This document shows positions 1-7,442 of a DNA stretch of 20,083 bases, one piece after another (position 1 is the first letter of the stretch; every line of letters begins with the position of its first letter). A program made the position numbers and the translations under genes. The notes beneath the pieces were generated by a model. That model searched no databases. It saw only the letters and a program-made list of their open reading frames with translations, and was not told the DNA's origin. This DNA is from a virus. The stretch is taken from the IMG/VR virus record IMGVR_UViG_3300028829_006892, positions 1 through 20,083 of that record, one strand, 5' to 3'.

Positions 1-975
1 GTCGTCCTCGTAGAGGGGAAGCTCGAAGAGCTGCTCCAGCGGGTTGGCCGACTCGAGCACGGCGTCTGGGTCGACCTCGTCCCCGTCTCCGAAGATCCAG
101 TCGTAGACTCCTCGGAGAGGGGTCTTCTCTACGACACTGAACTTGGTGTAGAGATGGCCCACATCGCGCGTCAGCGTCGCGTTGGACATGTCCGCGCTGC
201 GCTTCGCCCCTTCGCGAATGGCCAACAGCAGGACGTTGGAACCGCCGTGGCCCCCCGCCAGCGCATCGCCGTACTGCAGCGACAGGGCACGCTCCGCATC
301 CCTCAACGTCGTCGGGGGCTGCCCTTCCTCGGGGGTGATCAACTGCGCGACAGACCGGACGTCCTCGTCGTAGAAGCCCGCCCCTTGGTCCTTGCCGTAC
401 TTGTCGCGGTACGCCTGCTTCAGCGCCGTGCTGACCACGTCCGTGGCGACATCCTCCGCATCTCTGATCGTGCGGGACTGCACGCCTCGAGCCAGCGCCG
501 CATCCTTGTCGACGCCTGCCGGCGCCGTCATCTTGCTCGTGTCGAACGCGGGTGCCCCGAAGATCTCCTTCGCGGGGGCGGGAGCAGCGCTGCTGTCCTT
601 GATGTAGTGGAGTGCGTCGTCCACATCGAGACCGAACGTGTCCTCACCCTGTTGGTCCTTCGTCGCCAGCAGGGTCATCGCCTTCTGTGGCTCCGCCACG
701 CCCTCTTGGATCCCCCTGATCACCAACTTGCGGTGGTCCAAGTTCTCCATGACGTCGCGCATCCGCCGCATCCCTACGGGGGCGGGGGCCTGCAACCCGA
801 GGTCCGCGACCGGGGTTGACCCCGGCTTCGTGGCCTTCGTCGGTTCCCCGATGACGGGCGTAGGAGCCCCCCCGTCGACCGGCACAGGCGCAACCGTCTC
901 CACCTTCGGGGCCTTCGCCTCGGCAGGCAGGAACGGCTCGTCAGCGCGCTTGGCGAAGGTTTCGAGGTACGGCAT
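1..975 (-). CDS. Large hypothetical virion protein, N-terminal part (runs off left edge)
   Basis: This is an open frame of 325 codons from an ATG at 975 down to base 1 with no stop, so the C-terminus lies outside the window. The start MPYLETFAKRADEPF follows a weak GGTGAG site and an extended -10-like motif at 1000-1008. Residues about 15-75 are rich in Pro, Ala, Val and Thr and look disordered. After that comes charged, mostly helical sequence, for example MRRMRDVMENLDHRKLVIRG. Near residues 270-310 there is a better-ordered stretch (VGHLYTKFSVVEKTPLRGVYDWIFG). No catalytic motif or membrane segment was recognised. It is the last visible gene of the leftward structural arm and follows two candidate internal proteins, so a very long internal or ejection protein (the position of T7 gp16-like proteins) is plausible. 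That role is inferred from position only. Confidence 0.85.
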   Translation of the reverse strand, partial: MPYLETFAKRADEPFLPAEAKAPKVETVAPVPVDGGAPTPVIGEPTKATKPGSTPVADLGLQAPAPVGMRRMRDVMENLDHRKLVIRGIQEGVAEPQKAMTLLATKDQQGEDTFGLDVDDALHYIKDSSAAPAPAKEIFGAPAFDTSKMTAPAGVDKDAALARGVQSRTIRDAEDVATDVVSTALKQAYRDKYGKDQGAGFYDEDVRSVAQLITPEEGQPPTTLRDAERALSLQYGDALAGGHGGSNVLLLAIREGAKRSADMSNATLTRDVGHLYTKFSVVEKTPLRGVYDWIFGDGDEVDPDAVLESANPLEQLFELPLYEDD

Positions 976-977
976 GG

Positions 978-1004
978 ACACTCACCGGGGTTGACCGGGA
1001 GTGT
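978..1004 (-). other. Intergenic hairpin next to the start of the leftmost gene
   Basis: In minus-strand sense, ACACTC-CCGG pairs with CCGG-T-GAGTGT around a six-base loop, giving 10 base pairs with one bulged T. It begins two bases before the ATG at 975 and includes the GGTGAG Shine-Dalgarno-like bases. No T-run follows, so it is not a normal intrinsic terminator. If made by read-through from upstream it could hide the ribosome site. RNA starting at the promoter-like motif at 1000-1008 would lack its 5' arm. Confidence 0.4.
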
Positions 1005-1008
1005 AACA
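1000..1008 (-). promoter_or_regulatory. Extended -10-like motif upstream of the leftmost gene
   Basis: The minus strand reads TGTTACACT, matching TGNTAYNCT; TACACT agrees with TATAAT at four of six positions and is preceded by the extended TG. There are 24 bases between the motif and the ATG at 975. No convincing -35 lies at 17 or 18 bases. It is one of five exact copies in minus-strand gaps. Confidence 0.45.
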
Positions 1009-1026
1009 TGCGAGGGAGCGGGCGAC

Positions 1027-3777
1027 TCAGTTGGGCTCTTGCTCCCCCTCCTTGTCCTTTGCCTCCCTCTCCTCCTCCTCCCTCTTCCGTTTCTCCTCTT
1101 CCTTCCGCGCAATCGTCGACCCTGCCCCCCCGCCGAGTTCACCAAAAGAAAGTGCCGCCGCGTAGTCTGACCTCGTGCCATCACTGTCTTGGGGGGGTTC
1201 GAGGTCCTTCACCTCCCTCGCCTCCTCATCCCTCATTCTGTTGACCAGATCCTCCCTTGATTCCTGTAGCGGGGAGGTGCTGAGCGCCACCGCCAGGTCG
1301 GAGTTCCGCGCGGCAGTTCCAGACGGCTGGGGTTTCGCGACGAAGGACTCTTTCCCTCCTCCCAAGACCTCTGCGAGAGGCAGGTCCTCGGCCTCTGTCG
1401 TGTTCCACCCACCGTCCGAGTCTCTCTTTCCCAAGGCGGGCACCCCTCCAAGAGCCGCTGAGATGGGGGTCTTTCCGACCTTCTCGGTGACGACAGGCCT
1501 CGTCCCTTCGCTCGGCGCCTCGGCCTCGACCGCAGGCGCCTCGTCCACGGCGGGCTCCTCGACCACGGGCGCCGCGCCCATCGGCAGCGGTTCGCCCTGC
1601 AAGAGCTTGGTGGAACCACCCCTCGCCTTCCTCGCCATGGTCTCTCGCTGCCGCTGACGGTACCCGCCACGTCGCCCGGAGCGACGTTGCAGCCGCTTCG
1701 CGAGCCGCTCATCACCGCCCGCAAGCTCCAAGAACCCGGCGTCGTCGTCGATCGCAGCTTGCTTGATGACGTCTGCGATGTCGATGGAGTCGATGGTCTT
1801 GTCTTCGCCCGGTGATGCCCGCAGACCGTACAGCTTGCTGGGGTCTGCCCCATAGAGCTCCGTCACCTCCATGCGCGTCTCGCGCGTGGGGGGAGTCTTC
1901 GTCAGCTGAATGCCGGGAGCGATGTACGGACCCACACGAAACACCTCACCCTCCACCGCGCCGTCCAGGTTCTCCAGCTTGTTGTCCGGGCGGTTGCTCT
2001 GGTAGCCCTCGGCGGACCCCGCGACATCCGCCATCAGCGGGTCACGGGCGTATCCGTCGAGAAGAGCTTTGTTGCCTACCTTCTCGTTGTAGAGCACTTT
2101 GCCATCTGCACCGGTCACCACCAACGTGTGCCCTTCGTTGTCGTAGAACGCTCTCGCACGGCCCAGCTCAGGGTTGTCCCGCAGCCGGGTCAAGACATCA
2201 CGAAGCGGGTCATCGTCGACAACCGCCGCTCCGACCGCCTCCAGCATGGCCGGCTTCGTGAGATCGAACTCGACCACCTTCGCCTTCCCCACTTCGGCAT
2301 CTCCGAGCTGCCCGGCTTCACGCGGATCAACGTAGGTCCCGTCCGTCTTCTGGAAGTACACCCGACCCACAGCGGTGTCCTCGCCCATAGACCGGTCGTA
2401 GTGGGTGATGAGGCGGTAGTCGCCCGTCGAGGGGGCGCGGTAACGAGCTCGGCCCGTCTTGCGGACATTCCTCTGGTAGCGTCGGTACTCGTTGAACGAG
2501 ACAGGGGTGTCTGTCGACTTGCCGTTGAACATGCGCCAGCGCCGGAAGGCAGGGTCGTTTCCTGCCTCGAGAGAGGCCTGGTAGTTGGCCAAGACCACCT
2601 GCGTCACCGGGGACACAGGCTCGCGACCTCCACGCGCGTTGCTTGAGATCTGCGAGATAGCGGAGATCATCGCGGTCTGAAGCGCCTGATTCGCTTCTTC
2701 CGGGGTACCTCCTTCGGCGAGAATACGAGACCGCTCTGCCTCCGCGTTTCGGAGTTGGGTAGCAACATCACCGTCTCCCGCACTTTCAACCACAGCCAAC
2801 GTCCCTTCCGGGTTGTCAGCAACAGCCTTCAACTCCAGGTACTCCTCCGGGGTGATGATCCCGTTGCTGCGAAACCCCTCCACGAGTCCGGTCAAGTACT
2901 CAGTGGCAGCTTCGTGTACCGACATGGTTGCGAGGTCGGGGTGTTTCCTCGAGAGCGCTAAAAGATCCTCGCTGTCCAACAACTTCGCTTCTTGGTCTTC
3001 CACCATCACGTCGGTGACGAAGCGCGCACGGGTTGCCTGCGTCAAGATGTCGCGAAGGTAGCTCTCCTGTACGGGCGATAGCTGGTGTCCGCCGCTGATC
3101 TCCCGCATCAGACCGTTCACGACGCCCGCAACGTCATCGTCGACTTCTTCGGCAAGCGCGGCGTGGTCGTTGAGAAGCGCCGCCGAGGCGACCTGGGGGC
3201 CCCTGATGGTGCTGTGCTTCGTCAAGAACTCGTCGAGATCTTCGTATCCAGCAGCTGCAGCTACGATGTCCGGCGTCACCAGTGAGGTAGCGGACAGCTG
3301 CGACCCGGCGGCGCTACTGACGGATCCTGCCGTGGCGTCGCCCATGTTCGGCAAGTAGGTAGAGAAGAGATCAGGTTTCGCCCGAATCTCGGCGAGGCGC
3401 TGCTTGTTGGCTCCGGTACCGTACTTGTCGCGGAGCGCCGTCAGCGCCTTCCGCTCCGCCGTCACACGCTTCTCGACCTTCTCCACCGCCTTCTTCGCCG
3501 TCTCCGGGTCTCTACGCTCCTCCAGCTTCTTGACGATGTCGAAGTACGCCTTCCTCAGCTCCTTCCTGAGCTGACTCATGTTCTTCGTCCTCTCCTTCGC
3601 CTGATCCCGAGCCTCCTTGAATGCGAGTTCCGCGATCTTCCGCTCGTCCTCGCTCAACCGTTCCAGCCGCTTCTGCAGGTTTCGAAGCTCACCCTGCACC
3701 GCTTTCGCGTTGTCTGGGGTTGCAACGTCCGCCAAGGAGGCTGCGTATTGCGAGATGAAGTCGACTGTGGTGGTCAT
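1027..3777 (-). CDS. Large coiled-coil protein, candidate internal virion protein
   Basis: This is a 916-residue protein. Its ATG at 3777 overlaps the stop of the preceding gene as ATGA and lacks a clear Shine-Dalgarno site, so translation is probably coupled. Residues about 20-135 form a long charged helix typical of a coiled coil (LRNLQKRLERLSEDERKIAE, then LRKELRKAYFDIVKKLEERR). The middle is mixed alpha/beta with no motif I can name. Residues about 700-790 are basic (KRLQRRSGRRGGYRQRQRE) and then acidic and Pro/Ala-rich (VVEEPAVDEAPAVEAEAP). The C-terminus is an almost pure Lys/Glu helix (RKEEEKRKREEEEREAKDKE). No signal peptide or membrane segment is visible. Length, coiled coil and position after the fibres and a small internal protein suggest a DNA-ejection protein like the internal proteins of short-tailed phages. 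This is inference; I recognise no sequence family. Confidence 0.85.
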   Translation of the reverse strand: MTTTVDFISQYAASLADVATPDNAKAVQGELRNLQKRLERLSEDERKIAELAFKEARDQAKERTKNMSQLRKELRKAYFDIVKKLEERRDPETAKKAVEKVEKRVTAERKALTALRDKYGTGANKQRLAEIRAKPDLFSTYLPNMGDATAGSVSSAAGSQLSATSLVTPDIVAAAAGYEDLDEFLTKHSTIRGPQVASAALLNDHAALAEEVDDDVAGVVNGLMREISGGHQLSPVQESYLRDILTQATRARFVTDVMVEDQEAKLLDSEDLLALSRKHPDLATMSVHEAATEYLTGLVEGFRSNGIITPEEYLELKAVADNPEGTLAVVESAGDGDVATQLRNAEAERSRILAEGGTPEEANQALQTAMISAISQISSNARGGREPVSPVTQVVLANYQASLEAGNDPAFRRWRMFNGKSTDTPVSFNEYRRYQRNVRKTGRARYRAPSTGDYRLITHYDRSMGEDTAVGRVYFQKTDGTYVDPREAGQLGDAEVGKAKVVEFDLTKPAMLEAVGAAVVDDDPLRDVLTRLRDNPELGRARAFYDNEGHTLVVTGADGKVLYNEKVGNKALLDGYARDPLMADVAGSAEGYQSNRPDNKLENLDGAVEGEVFRVGPYIAPGIQLTKTPPTRETRMEVTELYGADPSKLYGLRASPGEDKTIDSIDIADVIKQAAIDDDAGFLELAGGDERLAKRLQRRSGRRGGYRQRQRETMARKARGGSTKLLQGEPLPMGAAPVVEEPAVDEAPAVEAEAPSEGTRPVVTEKVGKTPISAALGGVPALGKRDSDGGWNTTEAEDLPLAEVLGGGKESFVAKPQPSGTAARNSDLAVALSTSPLQESREDLVNRMRDEEAREVKDLEPPQDSDGTRSDYAAALSFGELGGGAGSTIARKEEEKRKREEEEREAKDKEGEQEPN

Positions 3778-4460
3778 GCTTGCACTGGAGCGGGTGTGTA
3801 GGCGTTCATGATGACATCATCCATCTTCAACTGTTGGTCAGGCGTCAACTGGTTGTAGCGGGGAGTCCCCGAGAACGACCCCAGCCCCGCCGCCGTGCCC
3901 CACGCTTCCAGCGACGGCGTAGCCACCGTCTGCCCGACAGCCATGGCCGGCTGCGCGATGGCGCCTGTGATGGCGGCCGGCGCCCCCGCTGCCGCCTGCA
4001 GGCCCATCGCCTCCGGGTCGATCGCCTGCGCCTGCTGCTCCGTCTGGAGAGCCGCCATCTCGAGCTGGTCTCGCCGGGCCTTCGACATCTGCGCCTGCTG
4101 TTGGCTGAGCGCGTCGATGCCCTGCATCTGCTGCGCCGCGCCCTGCTGCGAGACGTTCGCGAGCTCCTTCTCGAGCTCGATGTCCTGGGCCTTGTTGCCT
4201 CGCTTGTTCTCATCGCGCGCGGCTTGGACCTCCGACCCTCGCTGGAGGGCGCCCGAGGTCGCCATCTGGTTGCGCTGTGCGAGAGAGATGCCCCCCCGCT
4301 CCTTGGAGGCCTTCTGCTTCAGCGCCTCGGCGTACTCACCCAAGGACTCCTTGGCGGCGTTCGCCTGCGCTTCGGTGGCCCGCTTGGCGCGGCTCGCGGA
4401 CAGCCCTTGGCCAGCCGCGCCGAGAAGCGCTGCGCCTGCCATGATTCCAAGACCAATCAC
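3774..4460 (-). CDS. Small Ala/Gln-rich candidate internal virion protein (T7 gp14-like position)
   Basis: This is a 228-residue protein starting at a GTG at 4460, chosen because a perfect AGGAGG lies five bases upstream. An N-terminal hydrophobic, glycine/alanine-rich segment (IGLGIMAGAALLGAAGQGL, residues 2-20) could insert in or cross a membrane. It is followed by a long Gln/Ala/Glu-rich helix (about residues 25-150: AANAAKESLGEYAEALKQKA-like and QQQAQMSKARRDQLEMAALQ). The C-terminus is a short, more ordered tail with YNQLTPDQQLKMDD. A short hydrophobic start followed by an Ala/Gln-rich helix, just before much larger coiled-coil proteins, is the usual look of the small internal protein of podovirus ejection complexes (T7 gp14 type). 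It overlaps the next gene by four bases. The gene itself is near certain; the role is a moderate inference. Confidence 0.85.
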   Translation of the reverse strand: MIGLGIMAGAALLGAAGQGLSASRAKRATEAQANAAKESLGEYAEALKQKASKERGGISLAQRNQMATSGALQRGSEVQAARDENKRGNKAQDIELEKELANVSQQGAAQQMQGIDALSQQQAQMSKARRDQLEMAALQTEQQAQAIDPEAMGLQAAAGAPAAITGAIAQPAMAVGQTVATPSLEAWGTAAGLGSFSGTPRYNQLTPDQQLKMDDVIMNAYTPAPVQA

Positions 4461-4465
4461 ATCGA

Positions 4466-4471
4466 CCTCCT
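4466..4471 (-). promoter_or_regulatory. Strong Shine-Dalgarno that fixes a GTG start
   Basis: The minus strand reads AGGAGG with five bases before the GTG at 4460. This supports GTG rather than the in-frame ATG six codons later (MAGAALLG). Confidence 0.75.
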
Positions 4472-4476
4472 CTGCG

Positions 4477-4485
4477 AGAGTAGCA
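4477..4485 (-). promoter_or_regulatory. Extended -10-like motif upstream of the small internal protein
   Basis: The minus strand reads TGCTACTCT, matching TGNTAYNCT, 16 bases before the GTG at 4460. It is the weakest hexamer of the set (three of six to TATAAT). It sits so close to the gene that a start seven bases downstream would fall within AGGAGG. It may therefore be a coincidence, or the motif may not act as a simple sigma70 promoter here. Confidence 0.3.
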
Positions 4486-4488
4486 TGT

Positions 4489-5310
4489 TCATCGGAAAGC
4501 CACGACCCGAGCCGACCTACAGCCGATGGACAGGCGCTGGTGGACCGAAAGGGTCATGTCCACGTCCTTGCCCGCGTCGTTGTACTTCGGGACGTTCGTC
4601 TGCACGTAGGTCTCCCCGATCGGCTTGACATAGAAGCCCATGTAGACCTCATGCCAACCGGGAGAGAGCTTCGCCGAGGAGTCGTCGGTCGTCGCCACTG
4701 TCTGGAGGTGGCTCAGGTTCCAGTGCGCGCACTGCTCGGCCTCTATGGAGTACGGGTTCTTCTGGTCAGCCGCAGTGGTGACTTTCCGCTTGAACCACGT
4801 CAACGGGTACTCGCGCCGCAGCGCCTTCTGGTTGATCCCATCGACGAACACCATCGTGGTGATGTCCTGCGCTTGGTCAGTGTCTGGATCCGGCAAGGCG
4901 TCGAGCCCCCACCACCGGAGCACGTGCCAGAAGAACGAGACGTTCCACCGAATCGCTGTTGCGTTGAAGGGGACGTGGACCCGAACTCCGCACCCAGGGA
5001 GTGCCTGCCCAGCCACCGTTCGGCGGGGGCTGGTCGCGGTCGACCGCCCTGTCACGTCGCTCATGTTGTCCAACGAGGACCACGCCCCCGCCGCTCGAGA
5101 CTTGGCCACCTGACCCGGTTGCAGGTGTTCTTGTCGCAGGGAGAAGTCCGGCGACAGAAAGGACTGGTCGATGCCGCCGTTGCCCGCAGAGTAGATACCG
5201 TTCTCCCCCAACGTCGCGGGGAACTCCGTGTCGTACTGCGCCTTGTTCAACGAGCTTGGGTCGAGCAGTTGACCGTTTTGGAAGGTCGACGTGGGAAGGA
5301 CAACAGGCAT
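4489..5310 (-). CDS. Fibre-like virion protein, shorter of two paralogues
   Basis: This is a 273-residue protein. The frame is open further upstream, but the ATG at 5310 is the start because AGGAG lies five bases before it and the upstream part would overlap the previous gene. The N-terminus (STFQNGQLLDPSSLNKAQ) matches the start of the preceding protein (RRFKHGEPLDPEELNEAL) in pattern: aromatic, x, H/N, G, x, x, LDP, x, x, LN. This looks like a short attachment motif that docks a fibre or spike to the neck. The body is beta-rich with many Trp residues (WNVSFFWHVLRWWGLD). A second shared motif near the C-terminus is SPGWHEVYMGFYV against RPGAHRVELVARR in the neighbour, followed in both by a VxxRQL/HQRL strand. 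It probably forms or caps a receptor-binding or collar fibre. There is no enzyme motif. The structural assignment is moderate. Confidence 0.85.
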   Translation of the reverse strand: MPVVLPTSTFQNGQLLDPSSLNKAQYDTEFPATLGENGIYSAGNGGIDQSFLSPDFSLRQEHLQPGQVAKSRAAGAWSSLDNMSDVTGRSTATSPRRTVAGQALPGCGVRVHVPFNATAIRWNVSFFWHVLRWWGLDALPDPDTDQAQDITTMVFVDGINQKALRREYPLTWFKRKVTTAADQKNPYSIEAEQCAHWNLSHLQTVATTDDSSAKLSPGWHEVYMGFYVKPIGETYVQTNVPKYNDAGKDVDMTLSVHQRLSIGCRSARVVAFR

Positions 5311-5315
5311 GGGCG

Positions 5316-5320
5316 CTCCT
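5316..5320 (-). promoter_or_regulatory. Shine-Dalgarno overlapping an upstream stop codon
   Basis: The minus strand reads AGGAG, sharing bases with the TAG stop of the larger fibre gene and lying five bases before the ATG at 5310. It fixes the start of the shorter fibre gene and suggests translational coupling. Confidence 0.75.
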
Positions 5321-7442
5321 ACGACTTCATCGCGACGGCATTGACAGAGGCGAGCTTCACGTTGGCGAACGCGTTGGGCACGGTGCTCTTCATCGCACAC
5401 GAGGAGCCGAAGATGCCGACCTTGTCGATCTCCCGCAGCAGCCCCAAGTTGTCGTAGTTGAAGACGAACTCCGCTGTCACAGGCACGTCGAAGTAGTCGA
5501 AGCCGCTGTTAGCTGCGTCCGCGTTCGACAGGTGCGCGATGATGTCCAGCGCTGTCGTGGATGCGTTCTCGGACGCCCAGTACAGGTTGCTGTTGACCCA
5601 CGCCAAGCTGGGCATCCAGAGGTACCACGTGCCTTCCGACCGCACTCCGACACAGAAGACCGCCGCCGCCAGGTGCATGACCTCCGCGTCCGTGGACGTC
5701 TGGCTGGTGGCCGCACTGTTCGTGCGGACCTTGTTGAGGAACACGTTGCCTTCCACAGAGAGCGTGCAAGGGTTCCCCCCGTTGGCCGGCTTCCCCGCCA
5801 CGAGGGCTTCACTCAGGTCCGCAGAGACCACTTCCGCCCAGTTGCTCGTCCTCCGGTAGAGGAGGTAGTACTGGCCGAAGAGCTGCACCCCGGCGGTCAA
5901 GTAGGAGTAGGGGTACACGGCTGCGTCCAGCGCCACTCCCCCCGTGAAGAACGAGTTCGCTCCTACCGCCAACACCGACGAGTAGTCCGCCAAGTGCGCG
6001 CCGTTGATGGCGCCGCGAGCAACCTGATGGCTCCTCACGTCGTTCATGCCGTTGATGGTGACCCGTAGGCGTTCATCATCCAGTGACTCATGGCTGACCA
6101 CGTCTTCTGGGGCGAAGCTCGGGACCGAGACCGTGCCCTCGAACACCGTCGTGTCGATGGAGTCTTCGGGGATCTCCAAGACCTTCAGCTGCCGCGAGTA
6201 CACCGTGACGCGGTTGTCTGCAGGCATGACCGAGTCGGTCGGCCGGTCCCCCACAGGAGGGGAGAGCAGCTGGAATGCGCGGTCCCCGCCCATAGGCGCA
6301 CGCCGCGCCACGAGCTCCACCCGGTGAGCTCCGGGGCGAACCGACACGTCATACGTCAGCCGCACCGTGTACATCGGGATGCCCAGTGCGTCCGGGCGCT
6401 CTCTGGCGCGAGCTACCATCAACCCCACCAAGTTCGCACGAGGGTTCACCAGCCGGTTGGCGTGGAACGACCCCTGTTCGTTGTCGTACCTCCCCGTGAT
6501 GGTCTCCGCGAGCACAACCCCGTCCACTCGCAGAGCGAACTGGATCTGCCCCACGAAGTAGACCAAAGAGGCGTAGGTCCCCCCGGAGAACGACACCGAG
6601 GAGAGGTCCGACAAGTTCTGCACGGTCCCCGCCGCCGCTGTCGACACAGTCCCTTGGACGAACGCGGCGTTGCTCAACGCGTTCACGTAGCGCATGTAGA
6701 AGAGACCGCCGCCTGAGGAACCCGAGGCTACTCGAGTGAAGACGACCTTCGTCCCCTCGGCCCGCGCGGTGAAACCCACCGCCGCCCACGAAGGATCGGC
6801 AAAGTCCGCTTGGTCCGCAACCGTCGCTTCCCCGGCGGAGGCCACCCGCTTTGCGATCTTCGTCAAGACCGTCTCTTGTGGACCCGGACGAGGAAGCCTG
6901 ATCTTGAAGTAGTGGAAGTCCGCCGTCGTTGGGCTGTCGAGGTACAGCTTGATGTAGACCTCAGGACCGTTGTCGTTGTAGAAGTCCTCGTAGTTACTGT
7001 CGATGGTCAACAACGACGTGGTCTCCCACGTTTCTCGATCCCCTCCGTCGTAGCCGTGGAAGCAGTAGGAAGCGAAGGCTGTCAGCGACAGTGTTGCCGC
7101 TCCCGTGTCGATGTCGATCGCCATGTCCCGACCGTCGGTGTCGGCCTCGATCATCTGCCACGAGGTGTCCTGCTCCACCGTGAACCCATCAGTGACGGTC
7201 GAGGTGGGGCTGCTGTTCGGATGAGACAGGCCAGGGTCCAGGTCCACGAACACCTGCCGCGTCCGAAAGAACGTGTCGGCCTTCGCCGCCACACTCGAGT
7301 CGAGGGGTGCGCGGAGGTTGTGCGGGCCCAAGAAGCCGTTGAGCCGCTCTCCGGGGGGCTGCAACGCCTCGTTGAGTTCCTCTGGGTCGAGGGGCTCGCC
7401 GTGCTTGAACCGTCGCTTCGGGAAGAGGTAGTCGCCGGGCAT
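5319..7442 (-). CDS. Fibre-like or tail spike protein, larger paralogue
   Basis: This is a 707-residue protein. The frame is open 38 codons upstream, but the ATG at 7442 overlaps the previous stop as TGATG, so the N-terminus is MPGDYLFPKRRFKHGEP. Residues about 9-26 carry the LDP-x-x-LN motif shared with the next gene. The rest is beta-strand rich, with Gly/Ser/Thr/Asn turns and many aromatic strand tips. Around residues 365-440 is a segment also seen in the smaller paralogue (TVRLTYDVSVRPGAHRVEL to VTVYSRQLKVLEIPED). A later stretch (VARGAINGAHLADYSS, about residue 495) resembles the repeat-like strands of phage tail fibres. The last 200 residues (YLLYRRTSNWAEV, EGTWYLWMPSLAWVN) probably form the distal domain. 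No hydrolase motif was recognised. It most likely forms an oligomeric fibre or spike at the tail. The family is not identified, and the role rests on composition, length and neighbours. Confidence 0.87.
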   Translation of the reverse strand: MPGDYLFPKRRFKHGEPLDPEELNEALQPPGERLNGFLGPHNLRAPLDSSVAAKADTFFRTRQVFVDLDPGLSHPNSSPTSTVTDGFTVEQDTSWQMIEADTDGRDMAIDIDTGAATLSLTAFASYCFHGYDGGDRETWETTSLLTIDSNYEDFYNDNGPEVYIKLYLDSPTTADFHYFKIRLPRPGPQETVLTKIAKRVASAGEATVADQADFADPSWAAVGFTARAEGTKVVFTRVASGSSGGGLFYMRYVNALSNAAFVQGTVSTAAAGTVQNLSDLSSVSFSGGTYASLVYFVGQIQFALRVDGVVLAETITGRYDNEQGSFHANRLVNPRANLVGLMVARARERPDALGIPMYTVRLTYDVSVRPGAHRVELVARRAPMGGDRAFQLLSPPVGDRPTDSVMPADNRVTVYSRQLKVLEIPEDSIDTTVFEGTVSVPSFAPEDVVSHESLDDERLRVTINGMNDVRSHQVARGAINGAHLADYSSVLAVGANSFFTGGVALDAAVYPYSYLTAGVQLFGQYYLLYRRTSNWAEVVSADLSEALVAGKPANGGNPCTLSVEGNVFLNKVRTNSAATSQTSTDAEVMHLAAAVFCVGVRSEGTWYLWMPSLAWVNSNLYWASENASTTALDIIAHLSNADAANSGFDYFDVPVTAEFVFNYDNLGLLREIDKVGIFGSSCAMKSTVPNAFANVKLASVNAVAMKS

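Noticed and set aside
3895-6068. Plus-strand open frames of 520 and 355 codons opposite the fibre and internal protein genes
   Set aside because: They overlap each other and the minus-strand genes, start without ribosome sites and show shadow composition.
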